Assembly: GCA_036389135.1 (NCBI GenBank)
Contig: DASVQP010000035.1
Location: forward strand, 1 to 64,000
Source: Longimicrobium sp.
GTDB lineage: Bacteria > Gemmatimonadota > Gemmatimonadetes > Longimicrobiales > Longimicrobiaceae
Direction: 5' to 3'
DNA: 64,000 bases
The notes under the pieces are model-generated. The model made no database searches and was not told the origin of the DNA. It saw nothing but the letters and a program-made list of their open reading frames with translations. Below are positions 27,774 to 35,868 of the stretch, in pieces. Position numbers and translations under genes: made by a program. Each line of letters opens with the position of its first letter. Position 1 is the stretch's first letter.

Positions 27774-27918
27774 GCCTTCGAACTGCAGCGAGCTGATGTG
27801 ATAGCCCCATAGCGTCACGCGGCGGCGGATCTCGGCTCGACACGCGTCTTGGTTACTCCGCACTCCGCATCGACTCGAACGAGGTAGATACCTCCAGGGG
27901 ATAAGCGCACCGTGATCC

Positions 27919-27947
27919 TTGTTTGTACGATTACGTAAGGCTATAAT
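27919..27947 (+). promoter_or_regulatory. consensus promoter for the DUF262-HipA module
   Basis: TTGTTT (27919-27924) and a perfect TATAAT (27942-27947) are separated by 17 bases. The predicted start near 27954 gives a leader of about 25 bases to the ATG at 27979. This AT-rich promoter stands out from the GC-rich surroundings and sets the likely left boundary of the module. Confidence 0.7.
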
Positions 27948-27978
27948 TCCCACCGAAGAAAAGCCAAACAGGACAACG

Positions 27979-29607
27979 ATGATGACTAATTCCAAACATC
28001 TTGCGGTGCGACCCGAGGCGGACACGGAGACCGTCGAGGACTTGGTAGGCAGAGTGACGCGAGGAACCGTCAGAATCCCGTCATTCCAGCGTGGCCTCAA
28101 ATGGGGCCCTACTGACGTAATCTCTCTTTTTGAGAGCATCTATCGTGGATATCCTATCGGATCTCTGCTCCTCCGCAAAGGCGCAGCAGATGCGGCGTCC
28201 ATCAAGATAGGCCCGTTACGCATCGATGCCCCGGAAACGCCGTCCGCGCTGTGGGTGATCGACGGGCAACAACGACTTACCGCGCTTGCGGCAGGACTAG
28301 CGCGTCCCACGCCGGTGCCGTCGACACCGGTCGATCCACACGTTGTATACTTTGACGCCGCCAACCAAAGCTTCCACGCCCCGCCTAAGAGTGGAGATAT
28401 TCCCAGCACCTGGGTTCCAGTTGCTCATCTACTCGATGCATCCGATCTAAGCGAATGGATTTTTAGCTGGCCGCATTCTGGTGACGCGTCCCTCCGTACC
28501 TCCGTGTTCCAAGCAGGAACGCGGCTACGACAGTACCGCGTTCCGCTCTACGTAGTAGAGACGGATGACGAAGAGTTGTTGAAGGATATCTTTTTCCGCA
28601 CGAACAATTCCGGCAAAGCTCTGGAGTGGAAAGAGGTACATGATGCTCTCTTCGGAGACTCCGCCGACCGGCCGACCACGTTGAGCGACTTGGCTTCCGA
28701 ACTTCAGCAGTTAGGGATGGGCCGGCCAGACGAGGAGCAGCTTCACTCCTGCCTCATAGCGTACAAAGGACTGGACGTCACCAGAAGTTTTGCAGAGCAC
28801 TACCGGAAAGACCCGGACGTTCTCCGTGATGCTGTCCGAGACGCGTTGCCGGCGATCCGGCGTGTTTTATCCTTCTTGAGGAGGTACGCGGAAGTCCCCC
28901 ATCTGCGGCTGCTTCCCAGATCACTGCCGCTTGTTGTCCTCACACGTTTCTTCCACCTCTTCCCTGACCCAAGCGCCCGGTCCCTCCAACTGCTTGCGCG
29001 TTGGATCTGGCGTACGTTACTCACAACCGCCTTCTATGATGAGCGGACTCTCCTGCGACGCGGTGTAGCCGTGATTGATGCAGACGACGAGGAGAGTAGC
29101 GTTCAGTCGCTACTGGCGCTCGTCCCAAACTCTGAGCCCGCTGACTTCGCCCTGCCTGCCCGATTCGACGCCCGGGCCGCTGAAAGCAGGATAGCGCTGC
29201 TCGGGATGACATCGCTCAATCCTCTCGATCTGCATGACGGTCGCCCCATCGATGTTGCCGCTCTCATCGAAGAGCGGGATGCGGCCGCGTTCCGCAGCAT
29301 AATTCCACACCATTCTGGCCTCGCCCGCAGCCCGGCAAACCGGATACTCCTTCCTGGGCTCGGAAGTGCTCGCAAGGAATTGCTCGCGCTCCGCGAGGAG
29401 CGGCTTACCGACGTCCTCGCTTCTCATGCCATATGTGGGGACGCGCACGCGGCGCTCCTGTCCGGCAGGCCTGAAGAATTTCTTCAGCATCGTAAAGCCG
29501 AAATCGAGCGGGCAGTCCGCGACCTTGCGCGTCGGTTGGCGGCGTGGGACCGGAATGACCGGCCTTCGCTCCAGTACATACTTGCCGATGCAGGCCAGGA
29601 GGACTGA
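27979..29607 (+). CDS. DUF262 (GmrS-like, ParB-related NTPase) domain protein
   Basis: The 542-residue product opens with a DUF262 domain: RIPSFQRGLKW starts at residue 32, FESIYRGYPIGSLLL follows, and the NTP-binding motif DGQQRLTAL begins at D95; FRTNNSGKAL lies further on. DUF262 is the sensor/NTPase part of GmrSD-type and related defence nucleases. The C-terminal 150 residues (IIPHHSGLARSPANRILLPG, then SHAI) have the outline of the usual HNH/DUF1524 segment, but I see no intact HNH motif. I chose ATG 27979 from the promoter position and AGGA just upstream. GC content is clearly lower than in flanking genes. The stop overlaps the start of the HipA-like gene (TGATG). Confidence 0.85.
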   Translation: MMTNSKHLAVRPEADTETVEDLVGRVTRGTVRIPSFQRGLKWGPTDVISLFESIYRGYPIGSLLLRKGAADAASIKIGPLRIDAPETPSALWVIDGQQRLTALAAGLARPTPVPSTPVDPHVVYFDAANQSFHAPPKSGDIPSTWVPVAHLLDASDLSEWIFSWPHSGDASLRTSVFQAGTRLRQYRVPLYVVETDDEELLKDIFFRTNNSGKALEWKEVHDALFGDSADRPTTLSDLASELQQLGMGRPDEEQLHSCLIAYKGLDVTRSFAEHYRKDPDVLRDAVRDALPAIRRVLSFLRRYAEVPHLRLLPRSLPLVVLTRFFHLFPDPSARSLQLLARWIWRTLLTTAFYDERTLLRRGVAVIDADDEESSVQSLLALVPNSEPADFALPARFDARAAESRIALLGMTSLNPLDLHDGRPIDVAALIEERDAAAFRSIIPHHSGLARSPANRILLPGLGSARKELLALREERLTDVLASHAICGDAHAALLSGRPEEFLQHRKAEIERAVRDLARRLAAWDRNDRPSLQYILADAGQED

Positions 29608-30866
29608 TGGCCCACTACGATGTACATCTTCATGAAATCTCTGTGGGCCAAGTGGCACATGACGAAGTCCAGAACCGCTCGTCCTTCCGGTTCTCGGAGG
29701 ACTATCGTCGTTTGCCTCGCCGGCCGGTCTTGGGACAGTACTTCGAGGACGACTTACACCGGACTTACCGTGGTAAGCGCGACTCGATCCCTCCGTTTTT
29801 CGCCAATCTCGTTCCGGAGGGAGCTCTCCGCGACTTGTTGCGCCGTTCACTTAACCTAGACGCAGATGCGGATCTCCCCATCTTGGTAGCGGTAGGACGG
29901 GATCTGCCCGGTGCGGTGGAAGTGCTACCCGCCGCAGTAGATGCCGGGCTGTTTGCGGATTCTGACGAAATCCTCGGAGAGCGGAACGGAAAAGAACCCC
30001 TTGGAGGTCGAGAACCGGAAGACCTTGGTCTTCGCTTCTCGCTCCCCGGCGTTCAAATGAAATTTTCCGTTCTGAGGGAAAGCGAGAAAATCTCCCTTCC
30101 AGTGCACGGTCAACTCGGTGACTGGATCGTAAAGCTCGAGTCGCGACGCTTTACGCGACTCGTGGAGAACGAGTATGCGACGATGCAGTGGGCTCGGGCG
30201 ACCGGCATGGACGTTCCCGACTGCCAAGTGGTACCGCTGGAGACGATGCCATCCGTTTTGCGTCCGTTCGCACCGGAGGGTACCGACGCATTCATGATCC
30301 GGCGATACGACCGAGAAGGGATGCGAAGGATACACCAGGAGGATTTCGCACAAGTCGTCAATTTACCTCCGTCTCACAAGTATGAACAAATCACGTATGA
30401 CGGGGCTGCAGGGCTGGTGCGTCAGATAGTGGGATTTGAAGGTTACCTCGAATACATCCGTCGCCTCGCGTTCATGATCGCCTCAGGAAATATGGACGCG
30501 CATCTCAAAAACTGGTCACTGCTCTATCCGGATGACGTGGCCGCGGTGCTGTCTCCGTTGTACGATCAGGTGGCGACAGTCGCATGGCCCGACGAAAGTG
30601 AGCGCAAGTTGGCATTGAATCTTGCGGGCAATAAGGATCCTTTTCAGACTGACCTACCTGCCTTCGGGAGGCTTGCGGTGAAGGCGGGGGGCGACCCGAA
30701 GGAGACCCTACGGGTGGTAGACCAGACGCTGGATGAGGCTGCGAACGCTTGGGCTACGTCGGTAGCTGCCGAATCAATGCCACCGGAACATGTCACGCGC
30801 CTGCGCGATTATTGGAGTCGCGTTCCGCTGCTAAAACCGCACTTCGGCAGGTTCTCGCGCGGATAG
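29607..30866 (+). CDS. HipA-like serine/threonine kinase
   Basis: The 419-residue product has both HipA domains. The N-terminal couple-HipA part has IPPFFANLVPEGALRDLL and GRDLPGAVEVLP. The kinase part has FSLPGVQMKFSVL (S145, K152), catalytic loop SGNMDAHLKNWSL (D297) and metal-binding LSPLYDQVA (D320). HipA kinases phosphorylate glutamyl-tRNA synthetase or other targets to halt growth. The usual HipB HTH antitoxin gene is absent; the upstream partner is the DUF262 gene, with one-base overlap and AGGAGG just before the start. This module would therefore be a DUF262-HipA pair. Codon use and GC match the DUF262 gene rather than the flanks. Confidence 0.87.
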   Translation: MAHYDVHLHEISVGQVAHDEVQNRSSFRFSEDYRRLPRRPVLGQYFEDDLHRTYRGKRDSIPPFFANLVPEGALRDLLRRSLNLDADADLPILVAVGRDLPGAVEVLPAAVDAGLFADSDEILGERNGKEPLGGREPEDLGLRFSLPGVQMKFSVLRESEKISLPVHGQLGDWIVKLESRRFTRLVENEYATMQWARATGMDVPDCQVVPLETMPSVLRPFAPEGTDAFMIRRYDREGMRRIHQEDFAQVVNLPPSHKYEQITYDGAAGLVRQIVGFEGYLEYIRRLAFMIASGNMDAHLKNWSLLYPDDVAAVLSPLYDQVATVAWPDESERKLALNLAGNKDPFQTDLPAFGRLAVKAGGDPKETLRVVDQTLDEAANAWATSVAAESMPPEHVTRLRDYWSRVPLLKPHFGRFSRG

Positions 30867-30931
30867 AACCCGCACCGCGGGAAGCCTCGCCGCGAGCAAT
30901 TCTGAGTCGCGGACCCACTCACCTCAGACCT

Positions 30932-31303
30932 TCAGTCTACCAGCCCATCCACGCGCTTCGCCGAGAACCCCGCCGTCGCGCGGTCGCCCGCGACGATGAC
31001 GGGGCGGGCGACGAAGGTGTACTCCTCCGTCATCAAGCGGAGGAGGTCGTCTTCGGTGAGGGTCTGCTCGCGGAGGCCCAGCTTGCGGTACTTCATCGCG
31101 CGCTTCGAAAACAGCTTCTCCGCGCCGCCGACTTTGCGGGCGAGGTCCTCGACCTCGGCGCGCTTCAGGGGCTGGGCCTTGAGATCGCGGAAGGAGGTGA
31201 TGGGGACGCCGCGGTCGTGCAGGTGCTGGACGGCCTTCTGGCAGGTGGTGCAGTGGGGGAGCCAGTAGACGTCGACTCCCCCCGCGTGCTCGGATTCGCT
31301 CAC
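30932..31303 (-). CDS. ArsC/Spx-family thioredoxin-fold protein
   Basis: The 123-residue product resembles the Spx/MgsR/YffB branch of the arsenate-reductase family: YWLPHCTTCQKAVQHL with a CxxC pair, FRDLKAQPLKRAEVE, and the conserved RPVIV strand. True ArsC proteins have a single catalytic cysteine; the CxxC fits Spx/YffB-like redox regulators. The ATG overlaps the stop of the LeuA-like gene (ATGA). Target unknown. Confidence 0.84.
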   Translation of the reverse strand: MSESEHAGGVDVYWLPHCTTCQKAVQHLHDRGVPITSFRDLKAQPLKRAEVEDLARKVGGAEKLFSKRAMKYRKLGLREQTLTEDDLLRLMTEEYTFVARPVIVAGDRATAGFSAKRVDGLVD

Positions 31304-32565
31304 TGCGTCTCCTGAAGGACCGGCGAGTCGGCCAGGTACGCGGCCACCAGCGCGACCACCTCGGCGTCGGTGAGGGTGCGGTCGCCGGTCTTGGCGTGCT
31401 GGAAAACGTGGCTGCAGAGGGCGTCGTCGTCGCCGTCGAAGCCGTGGGCACGCATCCAGTAGCGCACGTTGGAGAGGCCGCTCATCGGCGAGATGTCGAT
31501 CTTCTGGCAGAGGCCGAAGAGGCCCGCTGGGACGCCGGAGTAGATGCGGTCCGCCAGCCAGGCGTCGCCCTTGGCTTCGGCCTTGATGATGGCGGCGGCG
31601 TGCACGCCCGTGCCGGTGCGGAAGGCGTCCTCGCCGAAGACGGGCCAGTTGTACGCCAGCGGCACACGGCAGGCGCGCGCGGCGCTCTGCACGTAGTCGT
31701 TGAGCTTCGACAGCTCCCAGTCGTGCAGGCCCAGCAGCTTCAGGTTCACCAGGAGGAGGTCCATCTCCGCGTTGCCGCAGCGCTCGCCGATGCCCAGCGC
31801 GGTGCCGTGGATGCGGTGCGCGCCCTCCTCGATGGCGGCCAGGCAGTTGGGCATTCCCAGCCCCCGGTCGCGGTGGCCGTGCCAGTCGATCTTGACGTCC
31901 TCGCCGCTGGGCTTGACGATCTCGTCGATCACGAAGCGGATCAGCCGGCGGACGCCGTGTGGGGTGGCGTGCCCCACCGTGTCCGCCAGGCAGATGCGCC
32001 GCGCGCCGCAGCTGATGGCGGTGCCGTACAGCGCCCTGAGCACCTCCGGCTTCGCGCGGGTGGTGTCCTCGGTCACGTACATCACCGGCAGCCCCTCGGC
32101 GACGGCGAAGCTGACCGCGTCCTCGGTGGCGCGCAGCATCCGGTCCAGCGTCCAGTCTTCGGCGTACTGGCGGATGGGGGACGATCCGATGAAGGTCGCC
32201 GCCTCGATGGCGATCCCCGTGCGCTGCGACACCTCCACGATGGGCTGCACGTCCGCGCGGACGGTGCGGGCGGCGCAGTTGGGCTTGATGGGGAGGCGCT
32301 CGTCCGCAATTACGCGCGCCAGTGCTTCCACGTCTCGCACCGCGCGCGGGCCGGCGCCGGGAAGGCCGATGTCCGCCGCGGCGATCCCCAGCTCCGCCAT
32401 CAGGTGGAGGAGGTGGATCTTGTCCTCAATGGGCGGATCGGTCACCGAAGGCGACTGCAGGCCGTCGCGCAGCGTCTCGTCGTTGAGCTGCACGCCGCGC
32501 CGGGTGGAATAGTCGAACGAGCCGTCCTGCGTGTTCCAATCGAAGACCAGGTCGCGCTCCTGCAT
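31300..32565 (-). CDS. 2-isopropylmalate/homocitrate synthase-like TIM-barrel enzyme
   Basis: The 421-residue product belongs to the HMGL-like acyl-CoA condensing family: LNDETLRDGLQSP (metal-binding aspartate), then the HxH metal site in IDWHGHRDRGLG and GTALGIGERCGNAEMD. It lacks the C-terminal regulatory domain of canonical LeuA, so feedback by leucine is not expected. A homocitrate, citramalate or other condensation is possible. It leads a two-gene operon with the ArsC-like gene. No other leucine-pathway gene is in the window. Confidence 0.82.
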   Translation of the reverse strand: MQERDLVFDWNTQDGSFDYSTRRGVQLNDETLRDGLQSPSVTDPPIEDKIHLLHLMAELGIAAADIGLPGAGPRAVRDVEALARVIADERLPIKPNCAARTVRADVQPIVEVSQRTGIAIEAATFIGSSPIRQYAEDWTLDRMLRATEDAVSFAVAEGLPVMYVTEDTTRAKPEVLRALYGTAISCGARRICLADTVGHATPHGVRRLIRFVIDEIVKPSGEDVKIDWHGHRDRGLGMPNCLAAIEEGAHRIHGTALGIGERCGNAEMDLLLVNLKLLGLHDWELSKLNDYVQSAARACRVPLAYNWPVFGEDAFRTGTGVHAAAIIKAEAKGDAWLADRIYSGVPAGLFGLCQKIDISPMSGLSNVRYWMRAHGFDGDDDALCSHVFQHAKTGDRTLTDAEVVALVAAYLADSPVLQETQ

Positions 32566-32665
32566 GCGATCCTCGCGGGCGGGGGTTGAGGGGAGGCGCC
32601 CCGGGCTCGGGCACGCCCTGCATCATAATGAACGGCAGGCAGATGCGAAACCCGCGGCGGCTCGG

Positions 32666-32694
32666 TTGACAGCCCCGCCGCCGCGCGGCATCAT
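32666..32694 (+). promoter_or_regulatory. sigma-70-like promoter for the M20 peptidase gene
   Basis: TTGACA (32666-32671) and CATCAT (32689-32694) are 17 bases apart. The predicted start near 32701 is 33 bases before the in-frame CTG at 32734. Confidence 0.45.
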
Positions 32695-32733
32695 CATCCC
32701 CTCGGCCCCTGATACCGCAACCGGCAGCGCGCC

Positions 32734-33909
32734 CTGACCTCCGCCCTCCGTCCCGTCCGCGAGCTGGCCCACCGCACCGACGACGCCACGCTCCGCGACC
32801 AGCTGGAGCTGGTGCGCATCCCCGCGCCCCCGTTCGGCGAGGGGGAGCGTGGCGCGAGCGTGCTGGAGCGCCTGCGCGAGGCCGGGTACCGCGATGCTTC
32901 GGTCGACGAGGTCGGCAACGTGCTCGCCATCCTGCCAGGCGCGGCGGGCGCGGAGCCGGTGGTGGTGGCCGCGCACCTGGACACCGTCTTCCCCGCCGGA
33001 ACCGACGTGGAGCCGCGCCTCGACGGCGGCCGCATCTACGCGCCCGGCATCACCGACAACTCGCGCGGGCTGGCGGGAATGCTGGCCGTGGCGCGGCTGG
33101 TGCGCACCGCAAGCGTCCGCACGCGCCGCCCCATCGTCTTCGTCGCGACGGTGGGGGAGGAGGGGACGGGGGACCTTCGCGGGGTGAAGCACCTCTTCCG
33201 CGAGGGATCGCCGCTGCGCACGGCGGCGGCGTTCGTGGCGCTGGACGGCTCGGGGGTGCGCCGCATCGTGCACCGCGCCATCGGGTCGCGGAGGCTGCGG
33301 GTGACGGTGGAGGGCCCCGGCGGCCACTCGTGGGCGGATCGCGGCGCGCCCAACCCCATCGTCGCCCTGGCCGCCGCCACCGCCGAGGTGAGCACGCTCG
33401 CCCTCCCCCACCCGGAGCGCTCGTCGCTGACCGTGGCGCGCATCGGCGGGGGAACGAGCATCAACGCCGTTCCGGACGCGGCGTGGCTGGAGCTGGACAT
33501 GCGGAGCGAGGTCCCCGGCGTGCTGCTGGAGCTGGAGGCGAGCGTGCGCGGGATCGTGAAGCGCGTGGTGAGGGAGGAGAGCACCGGGCGCCGCAGCGGC
33601 ACGCAGGCGCTGAGCTGCGACGTGGCCGTCATCGGCGACCGCCCATCCGGCGAGACGCCCGCCCGCTCGGAGCTCGTACGGATCTCCACGCAGGTGACCT
33701 CGTCGCTCGGTGCCAAGCCGGAGCTGGTCTCCTCTTCGACGGACGCCAACGTGCCGATGGCGCTCGGCATCCCCTCCATCGCCATCGGCGTGGGCGGCGA
33801 CTCGGGCGGCATCCACACCACCGACGAGTGGTACGCCAACGACCACGGCGCCCTGGGGATCGAGCGCGCGCTGCTGATCGTGCTGGAGGCCGCGGGGGTG
33901 GTGGGGTAG
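32734..33909 (+). CDS. M20/M28-type metallopeptidase
   Basis: Zinc-dependent exopeptidase or deacylase. Metal and catalytic blocks are AAHLDTVFP, GITDNSRGLAG, TVGEEGTGDL, ALDGSG and the C-terminal GGIHTTDEW. GPGGHSWADRGAPN marks the dimerisation lid domain of the M20 family. The frame opens at 32713 with no ATG, GTG or TTG before 32812. The N-terminal helix expected in the family (ELAHRTDDATLRDQLELVRI) is encoded upstream of that GTG, so I favour the CTG at 32734; GTG 32812 is the conservative choice. The TAG stop is at the edge of repeat B4. Confidence 0.82.
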   Translation: MTSALRPVRELAHRTDDATLRDQLELVRIPAPPFGEGERGASVLERLREAGYRDASVDEVGNVLAILPGAAGAEPVVVAAHLDTVFPAGTDVEPRLDGGRIYAPGITDNSRGLAGMLAVARLVRTASVRTRRPIVFVATVGEEGTGDLRGVKHLFREGSPLRTAAAFVALDGSGVRRIVHRAIGSRRLRVTVEGPGGHSWADRGAPNPIVALAAATAEVSTLALPHPERSSLTVARIGGGTSINAVPDAAWLELDMRSEVPGVLLELEASVRGIVKRVVREESTGRRSGTQALSCDVAVIGDRPSGETPARSELVRISTQVTSSLGAKPELVSSSTDANVPMALGIPSIAIGVGGDSGGIHTTDEWYANDHGALGIERALLIVLEAAGVVG

Positions 33910-34285
33910 GTCCCCTCACCCCCCCCCGGCCCCCCTCTCCCGACTGCAGGAGAGGGGGGAGATCGCGGCGATCTACGCGCTGTCTCGGCATTGGGGAACG
34001 CGATCATCCGGTAGGGGCGCGATTCATCGCGCCCACCCTGTACGTTCCTCGACCTTCGCCCCATGCACCGATCCGGTAGGGGCAGACCTGCGCGTCTGCC
34101 CTCCGCCGCCCCGTCTCAGCCCCGGCCTCTCACACCGAAACCGGTAGGGGCCGCCCCGCGTGGCTGCCCGTGCCTTCCCCCGCGCCGATCCCTGCCGCCC
34201 GCACCCATGCACGCAAGCCGCCCCTCCCCCAGGTAGTTATTGGGGGAGGGGCGGCGAGTTCACGAGCGGGGGTGGGGGCCCCCTA
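33907..34285. repeat. family B mosaic repeat, copy B4
   Basis: This copy fills the 373-base gap between convergent genes; there is no gene in it. The left edge supplies the peptidase TAG and the right edge CCCCTAC supplies the TAG of the nucleotidyltransferase on the other strand. Modules run in the B1 order: GTAGGGGCGCGATTCATCGC, GTAGGGGCAGACCTGCGCGT, GTAGGGGCCGCCCCGCGTGG, then the CCCCTCCCCCA/TGGGGGAGGGG hairpin. Confidence 0.87.
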
Positions 34286-35275
34286 CCCCGCCTTCACCAC
34301 CGAGTGGTCGCCCAGATCCACCTGGCCGCGCACGCCGGTGACCTGGACGTTGCTCCCGATCAGGGAGTCGTGCAGGTCGCAGCCGTCGATCACCGACTTC
34401 TCGCCCACGATGGTGTCGCGGAGCTTGCTGCCGCGCACGGTGGCGCCGGCGGAAAGGGTGACGTTGGGGCCGATCTCGGCGTTCTCCAGCGTCACGCCGT
34501 CAGCCACGTGGACCGGCTCGTGGACGGTCACCCCGTCGGCGGCGGCGGGGGAGCGGCCGCGGGTGGTGCTCAGGACGTGGAGGTTCGTCTCCAGGAGCGT
34601 GTCCGGCTTGCCCGCGTCGTACCACCCCTCCACCGGCGCCACCAGCAGCTTCCCGCCGTGGTCCACCATGTACTGGAAAGCGTCGGTCAGGAAGTACTCG
34701 CCGCCGACGCCGGGGTCGGACGACATCACGTGGCGGATCCCCTCGAAGAGGAGCTTCCAGTCGCGGATGTAGTAGAGGCCGATGTTGGCCAGCTTGCTCA
34801 CCGGCTCCGTGGGCTTCTCGATGATCTTCTGCATGAAGCCCTGCTCGTCCGTCACGATCACGCCGAAGCGCTGGTAGTCCTCCACCTCCTTGGCCCAGAT
34901 CACCCCCGCCACGTCCTGGGGGAGACGCTTTACGAGCGAGAGGTCCGCGTCGAACAGGGTGTCGACGAAGATGATCAGCAGGTCCTCCTGCACGTACGGC
35001 TCGGCGAGGGCGATGGCGTCGCCGGTGCCGCGCTGCTCCACCTGCTCCACGTACACGGCCTTGAAGTCCGGGTACTCGCGCGCCATGAACTCCTCCACGC
35101 GCTCCTTCAGATGCCCGGTGATGCACACCGCCTCGCCCACGCCGAGCTCGCGCAGCTCGTCCAGGATGTAGGCGAGCACGGGCTTGTCGCCGACCTTGAG
35201 GAGCGGCTTGGGGGTGACGTGCGTGTGCGGGCGAAGGCGCGTGCCCTTGCCGGCAAGCGGCATCACGACTTTCAT
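34283..35275 (-). CDS. sugar-1-phosphate nucleotidyltransferase with left-handed beta-helix
   Basis: The 330-residue product has an N-terminal nucleotidyltransferase domain with PLAGKGTRLRPHTHVTPKPLL (NTP-binding) and IFVDTLFDADL, EKPTEP and GWYDAGKPDTLL. A C-terminal hexapeptide-repeat region (VHVADGVTLENAEIGPNVTL) follows, indicating a beta-helix tail. It probably makes a UDP- or dTDP-sugar; the long RmlA form is closest, but the sugar cannot be fixed. It is monocistronic; the TAG stop is formed by repeat B4. Confidence 0.86.
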   Translation of the reverse strand: MKVVMPLAGKGTRLRPHTHVTPKPLLKVGDKPVLAYILDELRELGVGEAVCITGHLKERVEEFMAREYPDFKAVYVEQVEQRGTGDAIALAEPYVQEDLLIIFVDTLFDADLSLVKRLPQDVAGVIWAKEVEDYQRFGVIVTDEQGFMQKIIEKPTEPVSKLANIGLYYIRDWKLLFEGIRHVMSSDPGVGGEYFLTDAFQYMVDHGGKLLVAPVEGWYDAGKPDTLLETNLHVLSTTRGRSPAAADGVTVHEPVHVADGVTLENAEIGPNVTLSAGATVRGSKLRDTIVGEKSVIDGCDLHDSLIGSNVQVTGVRGQVDLGDHSVVKAG

Positions 35276-35468
35276 CGGTTCTCCGGGCGGACGAGACGGG
35301 TGGGTGGCATCCCCTGCGGGGGTTCTCGGATGCGCCCGCCGGGGGCACGATCCGTACCGCGGCGCGGCGCTGGCGATCGCGCTTTCCGCCACCCCGCCGC
35401 GCGCCTACATTCCGCCCCCACTCGCGGGGCGCGCCCCGCTCCGCCATCCTCCGCCCGAGGGGTACCGC

Positions 35469-35855
35469 ATGGGGCTCTGGACCGCCTTCACCCGCAACGT
35501 CGCGGAGACCCGCCCGGACGCGCGGGACCCCCGCCTGCGCGGCCGCGCCTACCCCGTCACCTTTGCGCAGGTGTGGAGCGCCGCGCTGGAGACGGCGCGC
35601 GCCATGCCCCGCTGGACCGTCACGGAGGAGGCCGCCGGCGCGGGGACGATTCGCGCTGAGGCACGCACGCGGCTGTGGAGCTTCACCGACGACGTGGTCA
35701 TCCGCATCTCGTTGGACGACAAGGGGATGACGCGGGTCGATCTTCGCTCGTCGTCGCGCGTCGGGCGCGGCGATTTCGGGACGAACGGGCGCCGGGTCGC
35801 CCACTTCTTGCACGCGCTTGACCGCCGCCTCGCGGGCGAGGGGGCGTCCAGGTGA
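35469..35855 (+). CDS. DUF1499 family protein
   Basis: The 128-residue product fits DUF1499: TFAQVWSAALETARAMPRWTV, then a strand-rich part with RTRLWSFTDDVVIRIS and SSSRVGRGDFGTNGRRVAHFL. Function of the family is not established. It begins with ATG 35469 and is followed 13 bases later by the Lon-type protease gene, so the two may be co-transcribed. Confidence 0.8.
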   Translation: MGLWTAFTRNVAETRPDARDPRLRGRAYPVTFAQVWSAALETARAMPRWTVTEEAAGAGTIRAEARTRLWSFTDDVVIRISLDDKGMTRVDLRSSSRVGRGDFGTNGRRVAHFLHALDRRLAGEGASR

Positions 35856-35868
35856 ACCGCTGAGACCC

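Noticed and set aside
29607-30866. Ordinary HipBA toxin-antitoxin module
   Set aside because: No small HTH antitoxin gene lies upstream; the coupled partner is a 542-residue DUF262 protein.
31300-32565. Classical leuA of the leucine operon
   Set aside because: The regulatory C-terminal domain is missing and no leuB, leuC or leuD genes are nearby, so a broader call is safer.
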